Assembly: GCF_004135285.1 (NCBI RefSeq)
Contig: NZ_CP035494.1
Location: 2,294,001 to 2,358,000, forward strand
DNA: 64,000 nt
Direction: 5' to 3'
Origin: Microbacterium protaetiae
Lineage (GTDB): Bacteria > Actinomycetota > Actinomycetes > Actinomycetales > Microbacteriaceae
Shown here: in pieces, positions 42,347 to 50,667 of the stretch
How the letters are laid out: every line of letters begins with the position of its first letter
How positions within the stretch are numbered: the stretch's first letter is position 1
Notes under the pieces: model-generated
Told to the model about the DNA's origin: nothing
Seen by the model: only the letters and a program-made list of their open reading frames with translations
Databases searched by the model: none
Translations under genes and position numbers: made by a program

Positions 42347-44250
42347 CCAGCCGGATGCTCGAGCTCCGGGGGATCACACGGGTCTTCGGAACCAGCACCG
42401 CCACGCAGGCCCTGCGCGGGGTGGACCTCGACGTCGACGACGGTGAGTTCGTCGCGCTGACCGGGCCGTCGGGCGGCGGCAAGTCCACCACGCTGAACAT
42501 CATCGGCCTCCTGGACACGGCCAGTGGCGGCGAGTACCGGGTGCGGGGGCGGGATGTCTCGACGCTCACCGGCGCCGAGCGAGCGCGGATGAGATCCGAC
42601 TGGTTCGGCTTCATCTTCCAGGGCTTCCACCTGCTCGATCGGCGCCCGGTTCTGGACAGCGTCGAGCTCGGCCTCGTCTATCGGGGCGTCGGGCGCAGCG
42701 AGCGGCGCCGCCGGGCCGGGGTCGCGCTGGAGCGCGTCGGGCTGGGCAACCGGGCCCACTCCCTGGCCGGTTCGCTCTCGGGCGGGGAGCGGCAGCGCGT
42801 CGCGATCGCGCGCGCACTGACGACGGGTGCGCCCGTCCTCATCGCTGATGAGCCGACGGGGAACCTTGACAGTGCGAATGCGCGACAGGTCGTCGATGCG
42901 CTGACCGAGGTGCACAGCGCCGGAACGACCGTGATCCTCGTGACGCACGACGCCGATGTCGCCGCGGTGGCCGACCGCCGCGTGCACCTGCGGGACGGGC
43001 GGGTCGAAGACGGCGCGGACGGCACGCCGACCTCGAGCGCGAGTGCGACTGCGGCCATCGGATGCCCGCCCGGGCGACCCTCGAAAGTGAAGCTGCGCGA
43101 TCTGCTCAGAGACGCCGGCGCCAGCATCTCCTCCCGTGTAGGACGCACCAGCGGACTCGCCGCGGCCGTGGCTGTCGCCGTCGCCCTGGCGGTCGCGACC
43201 GGGGGCATCTCCCTCTCGGCACGAGCGCAGGTGGCAGATACGTTCGATGCCCACACGAGTCGCGACGTCACCGCGACGTGGAGCGCCGATGACGAATCCG
43301 CCCTGACGGCGCAGCAGCGCAACCCCACGGCGATCGCCACCAAGCTCGGCGAGATGAACGGCGTCGAGGCGGTGGGGATCGTGGGTAGCTACGGGCAGGC
43401 GACGATCTCGCCGTCGCCTGTCGCGCCAGACTTCAACACGAACGCGTACACGATGACGGAGGGCGCCCAGGTCGCCGGGCGACAGCGCATCACCTGGATG
43501 CCCCGGCACGATCACACCCTCGCCGACCACGACGCGGTGATCGGGCGCGGCCTGGCCGCACAACTCGAGCTCGGGCCGCTGGCAGGCGGCCCCCAGGTGC
43601 GGGTCGACGGCACCCAGGTGCGCGTCGTCGGCATTCTCGAAGAATCGCCGAGGATGCCGGAACTGCTCAGTGCGGTGCTCCTCGCGCCGGCGGCCTCTCG
43701 ATGGCTCGGCTATCGCGGCATGGACACCGCGTGGCTGCTGACGCATGTGGGCGCGGCGCAAGTGGTTTCGCACCAGGTGGCGAAGTCGATCAACCCGTAT
43801 CAGCCCGAAACCGTGGCGGTGCAGGCTCCCGTCGATCCGAGCACCGTAAGAGCTGAGGTCGAAGGCGAAGTGCAAGCCACGCTGCTCATTCTTACCGCGG
43901 TCGCGCTGCTCGCCGCGATTGTGGGGCTGGCGAACGCGATGCTGCTCTCCGTCATGGAACGCCGCTATGAGTTCGGATTGCGCAGCGCCCTCGGCGCCCG
44001 GCCCGCGCACATCGCCGGCCTCGTCCTGGTCGAATCCGGGGCGGTCGGGTTTCTCGGCGGCCTGGCCGGTCTCGCACTGGGGCTGGCGGCGACGCTCGCG
44101 GTGACGATCGCCCGGCACTGGAGCCCGGTCTTCGACCTGAGGCTCGCGCCGCTCGCCGTCGTCGGTGGCATCATGGTCGGCGCGCTGGGCGGGCTCATCG
44201 CAGCGTTCCGCGCCGCCCGGATTGAACCCAGTGATGCGCTCCGCCAGTAG
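42343..44250 (+). CDS. MacB-like ABC transporter, ATPase fused to FtsX permease
   Basis: 635 residues. ATPase domain 1-225: Walker A GPSGGGKST (41-49), signature SLSGGERQRVAIARAL, Walker B VLIADEPTGNLD, H-loop ILVTHDA. The permease domain has a helix near 270-290, a MacB-type extracytoplasmic domain, three C-terminal helices and the terminus RIEPSDALRQ. This is the length and order of MacB (E. coli about 648 aa). In cluster A the same functions are on two genes (20122, 20814). With the adaptor it forms a mechanotransmission-type exporter; the substrate is possibly the small secreted protein at 39101 (inference). Confidence 0.92.
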   Translation: MTSRMLELRGITRVFGTSTATQALRGVDLDVDDGEFVALTGPSGGGKSTTLNIIGLLDTASGGEYRVRGRDVSTLTGAERARMRSDWFGFIFQGFHLLDRRPVLDSVELGLVYRGVGRSERRRRAGVALERVGLGNRAHSLAGSLSGGERQRVAIARALTTGAPVLIADEPTGNLDSANARQVVDALTEVHSAGTTVILVTHDADVAAVADRRVHLRDGRVEDGADGTPTSSASATAAIGCPPGRPSKVKLRDLLRDAGASISSRVGRTSGLAAAVAVAVALAVATGGISLSARAQVADTFDAHTSRDVTATWSADDESALTAQQRNPTAIATKLGEMNGVEAVGIVGSYGQATISPSPVAPDFNTNAYTMTEGAQVAGRQRITWMPRHDHTLADHDAVIGRGLAAQLELGPLAGGPQVRVDGTQVRVVGILEESPRMPELLSAVLLAPAASRWLGYRGMDTAWLLTHVGAAQVVSHQVAKSINPYQPETVAVQAPVDPSTVRAEVEGEVQATLLILTAVALLAAIVGLANAMLLSVMERRYEFGLRSALGARPAHIAGLVLVESGAVGFLGGLAGLALGLAATLAVTIARHWSPVFDLRLAPLAVVGGIMVGALGGLIAAFRAARIEPSDALRQ

Positions 44251-44285
44251 GCGGGGATGCGTTCGACGGGCGACCTCGGCGGGCC

Positions 44286-44591
44286 TCAGACCTCGGGGTG
44301 GTCCACATCGACGCCGCGGGCGGCGTCGTTCGCGGCATCCTCGATGTCGGCGTCTTTCTCAGCGGCCGTCTTCTCCACCCGCACCTTGCGGCGCGAGGCG
44401 AGCCCTTGCGAGATGTCGTCGAGAGGGCGGCGCAAGAAGATGATCGACAGCGAGACGCCGATCAGCGCCGCGAAGATCAGCGCGATCCAGTACATCTCGC
44501 GGAAGATCGGGAACAGCATCATGATCCCCAGCGGCACCAGGAACGCCAGCAGGCGCAGCACCGAATAGAGAATGGCAGACCGGATCTTCAC
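44286..44591 (-). CDS. DUF4229 small membrane protein
   Basis: 101 residues with two helices (about 6-25 and 30-50: RSAILYSVLRLLAFLVPLGI; WIALIFAALIGVSLSIIFL) and a charged C-terminal tail (RRPLDDISQGLASRRKVRVE, then acidic). This is the DUF4229 pattern common next to men genes in actinobacteria; function unknown. GTG 44591 has GGAGGG upstream, with a TAGACT box at seven bases. It is tail-to-tail with the MacB-like gene, at the right edge of the inserted block. Confidence 0.75.
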   Translation of the reverse strand: MKIRSAILYSVLRLLAFLVPLGIMMLFPIFREMYWIALIFAALIGVSLSIIFLRRPLDDISQGLASRRKVRVEKTAAEKDADIEDAANDAARGVDVDHPEV

Positions 44592-44598
44592 GCCCTCC

Positions 44599-44604
44599 AG
44601 TCTA
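44599..44604 (-). promoter_or_regulatory. Putative -10 box of the DUF4229 gene
   Basis: Minus-strand TAGACT, seven bases before GTG 44591. The spacer also contains GGAGGG. Confidence 0.4.
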
Positions 44605-44651
44605 CGGGCGGACTCTGGGCGGGCGCCCGGCCCGTTCACCGCCGCGCGGCT

Positions 44652-44657
44652 TAGGAT
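44652..44657 (+). promoter_or_regulatory. Putative -10 box of the PLDc_N-menD unit
   Basis: TAGGAT six bases before ATG 44664. Confidence 0.45.
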
Positions 44658-44663
44658 GAGGGC

Positions 44664-45044
44664 ATGGCTCGCCTGCTTGTGATCCTCGCCGTTGCGGCGG
44701 TGATCTTCTGGGTGTTCAGCGTCGTGGATGCCGCGGTGCAGCCGCCGGCACGCCACCGGGGCGTGGGCAAGCCGGTGTGGGTCGTGATCACCATCGTCTT
44801 CCCGGTCGTCGGAGGTGTGCTGTGGTTCGCCGTCGGCCGGGTCTCGGCCCGCTCGCTGCGCGTGACAGCGCCCGACGACGACCCCGAGTTCCTGCGGGGG
44901 CTCGGCGGGGGACCCGCGCGGGGTTCGCACGGCGATCGACGCGTGATCGACGACCAAGACGAGCGCATCCGCCAGCTCGAGCAAGAGCTGGCGCGCCTCG
45001 ACGATGACGACGACCCCTCGGCCGGTCCGCGACGTGGGCACTGA
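44664..45044 (+). CDS. PLDc N-terminal domain (PLDc_N) membrane protein
   Basis: 126 residues. Two helices (about 3-22 and 38-58) enclose the PLDc_N signature (FWVFSVVDAAVQPPARHRGV to KPVWVVITIVFPVVGGVLWF). A soluble tail ends in an acidic coiled segment (DDQDERIRQLEQELARLDDD). Lacks any phospholipase catalytic HKD domain. Such genes commonly precede menD in Microbacteriaceae. menD starts four bases downstream. Confidence 0.8.
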   Translation: MARLLVILAVAAVIFWVFSVVDAAVQPPARHRGVGKPVWVVITIVFPVVGGVLWFAVGRVSARSLRVTAPDDDPEFLRGLGGGPARGSHGDRRVIDDQDERIRQLEQELARLDDDDDPSAGPRRGH

Positions 45045-45047
45045 GCC

Positions 45048-47294
45048 TTGACGTCGCCGGCGATGGATGCTGCCGCCGCCCTGCTCACGCGTCTGGTCGA
45101 TGGGGGAGTGCGGCACATCGTGCTCAGCCCCGGCTCGCGCTCACAGGCGCTCGCACTGGTGTCCGCCGAGCTTGAGCGGCGGGGGCGCATCAGCCTGCAT
45201 GTGCGCATCGACGAGCGTGTCGCAGGGTTCACCGCGCTGGGCATCGGACGCGAATCCGGGATGCCGGCGGCCGTGGTCTGCACGTCGGGTACGGCCACCG
45301 CCAACCTGCTGCCGGCGGTGATGGAAGCCGACCACGCCGGCGTGCCGCTCCTTCTGCTGACCGCTGATCGTCCGCCCGAGCTGCGCGGCATCGGCGCGAA
45401 CCAGACCACTCGCCAGTCCGGGATGTTCGCTGCGCACGCGCGATGGAGCACCGAGCTCGACACGCCCTCGGGCGCGCCGGGCGAGTCCGATGCCGTGCGG
45501 GATGCCGCGGACGCCGCGTTGGCTGCCGCCCTGGGCGCGCCCCACGGCCCGGTGCACCTCAACCTGCCGTACCGGGAGCCGCTGTCGGGCGCGCTCGGCG
45601 CCGCGGCGCTCGATGGTGCGGCTGCCGGCGCCCCGCTCGGCGATGCCCCGTTCGTCGAGACAAGGGATTCCTCCCGAAACCCAGGGCCACGCCCTGTGTC
45701 TGGGCGGGAATCCCCTGTTTCGGCGAGGGTGGAGGATGCGTCGGCGAGGGCGGAGGGTGCGTCGGCGGGGAAGCAGCGCCCAGGCGACGCGGGGGCGGCG
45801 CAGGCGGAGCCCCCCGTTGAGCGCGCGAGCGCCGCAGGAGCCGCCCCGGCGCTCGGCGCCCCGCTCGCCGGCGCCCCGCTCGCCGGCGCCCCGTTCGTCG
45901 AGACAGGGGATTCCTCCCGAAACCCAGGGCCAGGCCCTGTGTCTCGGCGCGAATCCCTTGTCTCGGCGGGGGCGGCGCAGGCGGAGCCCCCCGTTGAGCG
46001 TGTGAGCGCCGCAGGAGCCGCTCCGGCGCTCGGCGCCCCGCTCGCCGGCGCCCCGTTCGTCGAGACAGGGGATTCCTCCCGAAACCCAGGGCCACGCCCT
46101 GTGTCTGGGCGCGAATCCCTTGTCTCGGCGGGGGCGGAGGGTGCGTCGGTGGGCGAGGCGCGGACGGGGCACGCGTCGGCGGGGGCGGAGGGCGCGTCGG
46201 CGGGCGCGGCGCGCCCAGGCCCGGCGGGCGCGGCGCAGGCGGGGTCGCCCGCGATCGCGCTGCCGCGCGGCCCTCGCACGATCGTCATCGCCGGCGCCGA
46301 CGCCGGCCCCGCCGCCGAGCAGCTCGCCCACGACGGCAGCTGGCCGCTGGTCGCCGAGATCGTCAGCGGCGCACGGTTCGGCCGGCACCTCGTCCACGGC
46401 TACCGCGCCCTGCTGCGCGAAAGCGCACTCGGTGGGCGCATCCAGCGTGCCGTTGTGTTCGGCCACCCGACGCTCTCCCGCGAGGTGACGGCACTGCTGC
46501 AACGCCGCGACATCGAGGTGATCGCCGTCGATGGGCCCGGTGAGCGGCTGAACCTGAACGGGGCCACCGCGGCCGCGGCATCCCTCACCGTCGGCGACGG
46601 CGCAGCCGATCGCGTCTGGCTGGGGGAATGGATGCGCGCGTCGCGGGCGCAGGTCGTCGACTTTGATCCGCCGGCTCCGGATGCCGCGGGCATGGCATCG
46701 GCGGTGCCGGCCGAGCACCTGGCAGCCATTTCGGCCGAGGTCGCCGCGCTGCGCACGCCGCTGAATCGCGAGCTGCTTGTGGACGCGGTCTGGCGGGCGA
46801 CCTGGCCGCACGACCGGTTGGTGTTCGGCTCGTCGCGGCTCGTGCGCGTGGCCGACGACATCCTGCCCGGCAAGAAGGTCCCCGTGCACGCGAACCGCGG
46901 GCTCGCCGGCATCGACGGCACCATCGCGACCGCGACCGGCATCGCCGTCGGCAGCCTCGACGTCGGGGTCACCCGGGTGCTGTTGGGTGACCTCGCTCTG
47001 TTGCACGACGTGGGTGCCCTGTTGCTGCCCGACGACGAGCCGGCGCCGCGTCTGCAGGTGATCGTCGGCAACGACGGCGGCGGCACGATCTTCGACGGAC
47101 TCGAGGTCGCCGCCACCGCCGATCAGGCTGCGCTGCGGCGCGTGCTGTATACGCCGCAGCAGGTCGAGCTGGCGCGCCTGGCCGACGCGTACGGCTGGGA
47201 ATATCAGCGGGCGACCACGCGCTCCGCGCTCGACCAGGCGCTGAGCGCGGCGACCGAGCGGCCGCAGCTGATCGAGGTGCCCCTGGACCGCTGA
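45048..47294 (+). CDS. menD: SEPHCHC synthase (MenD) with repeat-expanded interdomain linker
   Basis: 748 residues, versus about 550-580 for the family. A thiamine-diphosphate enzyme joining 2-oxoglutarate to isochorismate. Domain I (about 1-185) has VRHIVLSPGSRSQALAL and GTATANLLPAVMEA with the catalytic Glu region. Domain II starts near 415 (RTIVIAGADAGPAAEQL). Domain III has the cofactor region NRGLAGIDGTIATATG and IVGNDGGGTIFDGL. The ~200 extra residues between domains I and II come from three copies of repeat family B and duplicated flanks. TTG 45048 follows the PLDc_N stop; ATG 45063 is an alternative. Confidence 0.92.
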   Translation: MTSPAMDAAAALLTRLVDGGVRHIVLSPGSRSQALALVSAELERRGRISLHVRIDERVAGFTALGIGRESGMPAAVVCTSGTATANLLPAVMEADHAGVPLLLLTADRPPELRGIGANQTTRQSGMFAAHARWSTELDTPSGAPGESDAVRDAADAALAAALGAPHGPVHLNLPYREPLSGALGAAALDGAAAGAPLGDAPFVETRDSSRNPGPRPVSGRESPVSARVEDASARAEGASAGKQRPGDAGAAQAEPPVERASAAGAAPALGAPLAGAPLAGAPFVETGDSSRNPGPGPVSRRESLVSAGAAQAEPPVERVSAAGAAPALGAPLAGAPFVETGDSSRNPGPRPVSGRESLVSAGAEGASVGEARTGHASAGAEGASAGAARPGPAGAAQAGSPAIALPRGPRTIVIAGADAGPAAEQLAHDGSWPLVAEIVSGARFGRHLVHGYRALLRESALGGRIQRAVVFGHPTLSREVTALLQRRDIEVIAVDGPGERLNLNGATAAAASLTVGDGAADRVWLGEWMRASRAQVVDFDPPAPDAAGMASAVPAEHLAAISAEVAALRTPLNRELLVDAVWRATWPHDRLVFGSSRLVRVADDILPGKKVPVHANRGLAGIDGTIATATGIAVGSLDVGVTRVLLGDLALLHDVGALLLPDDEPAPRLQVIVGNDGGGTIFDGLEVAATADQAALRRVLYTPQQVELARLADAYGWEYQRATTRSALDQALSAATERPQLIEVPLDR
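45656..46130. repeat. Three copies of palindromic repeat family B within menD
   Basis: Copies at 45656-45725, 45899-45967 and 46061-46130 run from CGAGACAAGGGATTCCTCCC through AACCCAGGGCC to GAATCCCTTGTCTCGGCG. The ends are inverted (GAGACAAGGGATTC/GAATCCCTTGTCTC). The last two copies lie in a 162-bp tandem duplication. All are in frame. A degenerate copy lies at 8748. Confidence 0.9.
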
Positions 47295-47318
47295 GCCGCG
47301 CCCCGACATGATGGGCAT

Positions 47319-48182
47319 GTGACACCGAAGAGCCAGAAGCACTGGACAGGCGATGTGAGCCACCTGCTGCGCGTGAGCGGAGGCTTTCGCCTCGACCGCA
47401 TCGATGCCGACGCCACGCCCGGATACGGGCGGCGCAAGAAAGACTCGGTCGATGATCTCGTGGCCGGCGCCGACGAGATGAGCGAACTGCAGGAGCGGCT
47501 GTACGCGGCCAGCAGATCTGAGGCGACCGATGCCGCGGTGCTGCTCGTGTTGCAGGCCATGGACACCGCCGGCAAGGGCGGCATCATCCGGCACGTGGTC
47601 GGTTCGGTCGACCCGCAAGGCGTGCAGCTGGCGGCGTTCAAGAAGCCGACCGACGATGAGCTCGCCCACGATTTTCTCTGGCGCATTCGGGCTCGGCTGC
47701 CCGAGCCCGGCATGATCGGCGTGTTCGATCGCTCGCACTATGAGGACGTGCTCATCGGCAAGGTGCGCGAACTCGCGCCGTCCGATGAGATCGAGCGCCG
47801 CTACGGCGCCATCAACGACTTCGAGAAGCAGCTCGTCGACGGCGGCACGCGCGTGGTCAAGGTGATGCTGCACATCTCGTCGGACGAGCAGCGCGATCGG
47901 CTCATGGAGCGACTGGACCGCCCCGACAAGCACTGGAAGTACCAGCCCGGTGACGTCGACGAGCGGATGCTGTGGCCGGCGTACATGGACGCCTACCAGA
48001 CCGTCTTCGACCGCACCTCGACCGCGTACGCACCCTGGTACGTGGTACCGGCGAACCGCAAGTGGTACGCGCGCCTGGCCGTGCAGTCGCTGCTGCTGAA
48101 CGCCCTGCTCGACATCGACCCGCGCTGGCCCGACGCGACCTTCGACGTCGAAGCCGAGCGCGAGCGCCTGCACGCCACCTGA
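47319..48182 (+). CDS. Polyphosphate kinase 2 family protein
   Basis: 287 residues of the PPK2 fold. Walker A-like MDTAGKGG (81-88), lid/catalytic region DPQGVQLAAFKKPTDDELAH and Walker B GVFDRSHYEDV (134-144). Single-domain PPK2 enzymes use polyphosphate to phosphorylate nucleoside mono- or diphosphates. The opening SHLLRVSGGFRLDRIDADAT fits the AMP/ADP-type subgroup, though specificity is not certain. GTG 47319 is probably leaderless (CATGAT six bases upstream). Confidence 0.88.
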   Translation: MTPKSQKHWTGDVSHLLRVSGGFRLDRIDADATPGYGRRKKDSVDDLVAGADEMSELQERLYAASRSEATDAAVLLVLQAMDTAGKGGIIRHVVGSVDPQGVQLAAFKKPTDDELAHDFLWRIRARLPEPGMIGVFDRSHYEDVLIGKVRELAPSDEIERRYGAINDFEKQLVDGGTRVVKVMLHISSDEQRDRLMERLDRPDKHWKYQPGDVDERMLWPAYMDAYQTVFDRTSTAYAPWYVVPANRKWYARLAVQSLLLNALLDIDPRWPDATFDVEAERERLHAT

Positions 48183-48223
48183 CCGCGGCGGTCCACCTGG
48201 GCACAGGAAGATCCTGCGTCGTC

Positions 48224-48247
48224 AAGTACTTGATGTGATACAGTACT
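48224..48247 (+). promoter_or_regulatory. Promoter/operator of the second padR
   Basis: AAGTACTT (48224) and AGTACT (48242) flank TGATGTGATAC, giving a dyad typical of PadR sites. A possible -10 TACAGT (48239-48244) ends seven bases before GTG 48252, so the start is probably leaderless and autorepressed. Confidence 0.5.
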
Positions 48248-48251
48248 AGGC

Positions 48252-48614
48252 GTGACAAAAGATGATGCCTTCGCGGCCGACCTGATCCGCGGCCACACCG
48301 ACACGATCGTGCTCGGCGTGCTGCGAAGTGGCGACAGCTATGGCTTCGAGATCTACAAGGCGATCCGCGAGGCGACCGGCGGTGACTACGAGATCAAAGA
48401 GGCGACGCTGTACGCGACGTACCGGCGTCTGGAGCGCGACGGCCTCGTCGAGTCGTACTGGGGCGATGAGACCCAGGGCGGCCGCCGCAAGTACTACCGC
48501 ATCACCGATGCCGGGCGCGCCGTCTACCGAGGCAACGTCACCGCCTGGGTCGCCACCCGCCGCATCATCGACACCCTGCTGCACGTGACCGCCGAGAAGG
48601 GCGCAGAGCAATGA
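48252..48614 (+). CDS. PadR-family transcriptional regulator
   Basis: 120 residues. Winged helix with LIRGHTDTIVLGVLRSGDSY, GFEIYKAIREATGG, ATLYATYRRLERDGLV and the wing GGRRKYYRITDAGRAVY. It overlaps the downstream permease-prefix gene by four bases and is followed by an ABC-2 exporter, which suggests that it senses a membrane-active or drug ligand and controls that operon (inference). Only distantly similar to the other PadR (30796). Confidence 0.92.
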   Translation: MTKDDAFAADLIRGHTDTIVLGVLRSGDSYGFEIYKAIREATGGDYEIKEATLYATYRRLERDGLVESYWGDETQGGRRKYYRITDAGRAVYRGNVTAWVATRRIIDTLLHVTAEKGAEQ

Positions 48615-49519
48615 ACACCGACATCCACCGGCTTCTCGACGAGGCCTTCGCGGGAGTGACGATGACTCCCGAAACTCAGGACCTGAAAGAAGAGATCCGC
48701 GCCAACCTCGTCGCCCGGGTCACCGAGCTCGAATCGACCGGTGTGCCGGCCACGGATGCCGCGGCCCGCGCTCTGGCCGAACTCGGCGATGTGCGTGCCT
48801 TGGTCAACGACGCCGGCGCCGACGCAGCCCCCGCCACCGGCGCCGACGCGCAGCGCGGCGGGTACGCCGACGCACTGGCGGCACGACACCGCGTGCGGCC
48901 CAAGCCCGGTTTCGTCGTGCGCGCGGTGGCGTGGTCGCTGGCGATCGTCGTCGGAGCCACGCTGGGCACGCTGGCCGCAACAGGCGTGCTCGAGGTGGCG
49001 CTCGGGTTCGTGTTCCTGATGCTGGGCATCACGGCGACGGGGGCCTGGATGCTGGTGGGCGACGCGCTCTCGCAAGAGACGACGACGAACCACCCCATGC
49101 CGCAGCCCCGCGCCGCCGGCTACGGCGTCGCGACGTTCCTCGGTGTGTTCGGGCTGGGCCTGGTCGGTCTCATCCTGCTGCAGACGCTGCCGGTGTGGAC
49201 CGTCGTCTTCTCTGCGGTGGGGGTGATCGGCGCGATCATCCTGTTCGCGTTCCTCGGTGCCACCCAGACCAATCGGCACAAGGCCTGGACACGTCAGGCG
49301 CAGGCCAGCATGCCACCCAACCGCTTCGAGACCGAGCCCGAGACCGCCGCCCGCTTCGGCATCTACAGTGCCGTCATCTGGGTGGTCACCTTCGCCGTGA
49401 TCGTGGTGCTCGTGTTCACCGTGGGCTGGTGGTGGGCGCCGCTGGCGTTCCTGGGCGGACTCGCGGCCATGATGCTCGTGCTCGCGCGAATGATGTTCGG
49501 CCCGCGCCGCGAGGGGTGA
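48611..49519 (+). CDS. Permease-prefix (HAAS-like) membrane protein
   Basis: 302 residues. Soluble N-terminal prefix domain (about 1-70; MTPETQDLKEEIRANLVARV and AARALAELGDVRALVNDAG) with about six helices between 105 and 295 in three pairs. A PadR partner and probably an accessory of the ABC exporter following at 49663. ATG overlaps the PadR stop codon. Confidence 0.82.
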   Translation: MNTDIHRLLDEAFAGVTMTPETQDLKEEIRANLVARVTELESTGVPATDAAARALAELGDVRALVNDAGADAAPATGADAQRGGYADALAARHRVRPKPGFVVRAVAWSLAIVVGATLGTLAATGVLEVALGFVFLMLGITATGAWMLVGDALSQETTTNHPMPQPRAAGYGVATFLGVFGLGLVGLILLQTLPVWTVVFSAVGVIGAIILFAFLGATQTNRHKAWTRQAQASMPPNRFETEPETAARFGIYSAVIWVVTFAVIVVLVFTVGWWWAPLAFLGGLAAMMLVLARMMFGPRREG

Positions 49520-49535
49520 ATGCGGGGCGGGCGCC

Positions 49536-49619
49536 GCGTTTCGACGCGCTGCGCTCGCTCAACGACCGGGGGCGGGGCGTTTCGACGCGGCGGACTCGCC
49601 GCCTCGCTCAACGACCGGG
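49536..49619 (-). repeat. Interspersed repeat family A, two intergenic copies
   Basis: GCGTTTCGACGCGCTGCGC...CTCAACGACCGGG at 49536-49570 and a variant (TTTCGACGCGGCGGACTCG) at 49577-49619. Opposite orientation to the ccsB and menB copies. They lie in the only gap (143 bp) of the PadR-ABC operon. Confidence 0.82.
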
Positions 49620-49662
49620 TGACAACGACCAATGAAACACAGAGAAGAAGGGATGCTTCGCC

Positions 49663-50667
49663 ATGCCTGAAAACGCCATCACCGCCGACGACCTCGTCAA
49701 GGTGTACCCCGGCCGCGGCCGCCGGCCGGAAGTCCGCGCCCTCGACGGCCTCAGCCTCGCCGTGCCGGCCGGCCGCGTGTTCGGCCTGCTCGGCCCGAAC
49801 GGGGCCGGCAAGTCCACGACCACGAAGATCCTCACCACGCTGTCGCGGCCCACATCGGGCACCGCGCGCGTCGACGGTCACGACGTGCTGCGCGAGCCCG
49901 ATGCCGGGCGCGCGGCCATCGGCTACGTCTCGCAGGGAGCGAGCACCGATCCGATCCTGACCGCATCCGAGAACCTTCAGATCGCCGGACGACTGCGCGG
50001 ACTGGCTGCGGTCGACGCCCGGCGCCGGGCGGCGAGGCTGCTCGACGAGTTCGGACTGGCCGAGGCATCCCGCCGGCCCGTCTCGACGTTCTCGGGAGGC
50101 ATGCGCCGCCGGCTCGATGTGGCCGCGGCTCTCGTGCACCGGCCGCGCGTGCTGTTTCTCGACGAGCCGACCACCGGTCTCGACCCCGAGGCGCGTGCGG
50201 CGATGTGGGGCGAGATCCGCCGGCTGTCGGCCGAAGAGTCGCTGACCGTGGTGCTGACCACGCACTACATGGAAGAAGCCGATCGGCTCGCCGACGCACT
50301 GCTGCTGGTCAACCGCGGCCGCGCCGTCGTGCAGGGCACGCCCGCCGAGCTCAAGGCCGCCCTGCACGGCGACTCGCTGCGGGTGACTCTGATCGAGCCG
50401 GATGCCGCAGCCGTGCGCGCCGCGGTGAGCCGGGTGCCGGGGCTGCGCGGTGTCGTGGTCGAGGCATCCGGTGTCGACGGACTGCTGGCCGCACGCACCG
50501 ACGACGCCTCGGCGGCTGTCGGTGCGGTGATCGCCGCGCTGGATGCCGCGGGCATTCGCTACGGGCAGGTCGCGGCATCCCACCCCACTCTCGACGACGT
50601 GTACCTGCACTTCGTCGGCCACACCTTCGGCGAGCACGCCGACACTCAGGAAGGAATCGCCGCATGA
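49663..50667 (+). CDS. ABC-2 type drug exporter ATPase (DrrA-like)
   Basis: 334 residues. Walker A GLLGPNGAGKSTTTKIL, Q-loop in IGYVSQGAS, signature TFSGGMRRRLDVAAAL, Walker B VLFLDEPTTGLDPEA, H-loop VLTTHYMEEA. The C-terminal ~100 residues are the DrrA-type extension. Exports hydrophobic compounds with the permease encoded at 50664. GAAGGGA lies upstream of ATG 49663. Confidence 0.93.
   Translation: MPENAITADDLVKVYPGRGRRPEVRALDGLSLAVPAGRVFGLLGPNGAGKSTTTKILTTLSRPTSGTARVDGHDVLREPDAGRAAIGYVSQGASTDPILTASENLQIAGRLRGLAAVDARRRAARLLDEFGLAEASRRPVSTFSGGMRRRLDVAAALVHRPRVLFLDEPTTGLDPEARAAMWGEIRRLSAEESLTVVLTTHYMEEADRLADALLLVNRGRAVVQGTPAELKAALHGDSLRVTLIEPDAAAVRAAVSRVPGLRGVVVEASGVDGLLAARTDDASAAVGAVIAALDAAGIRYGQVAASHPTLDDVYLHFVGHTFGEHADTQEGIAA

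Noticed and set aside
41734..44118. 794-codon minus-strand frame opposite the adaptor and MacB genes
   Set aside because: A typical high-GC shadow: Arg/Gly/His-rich, no domain, antisense to two well-supported genes.
45141..48173. 1010-codon minus-strand frame opposite menD and PPK2
   Set aside because: A shadow of the menD codon pattern and its repeats; the plus-strand genes have clear motifs.
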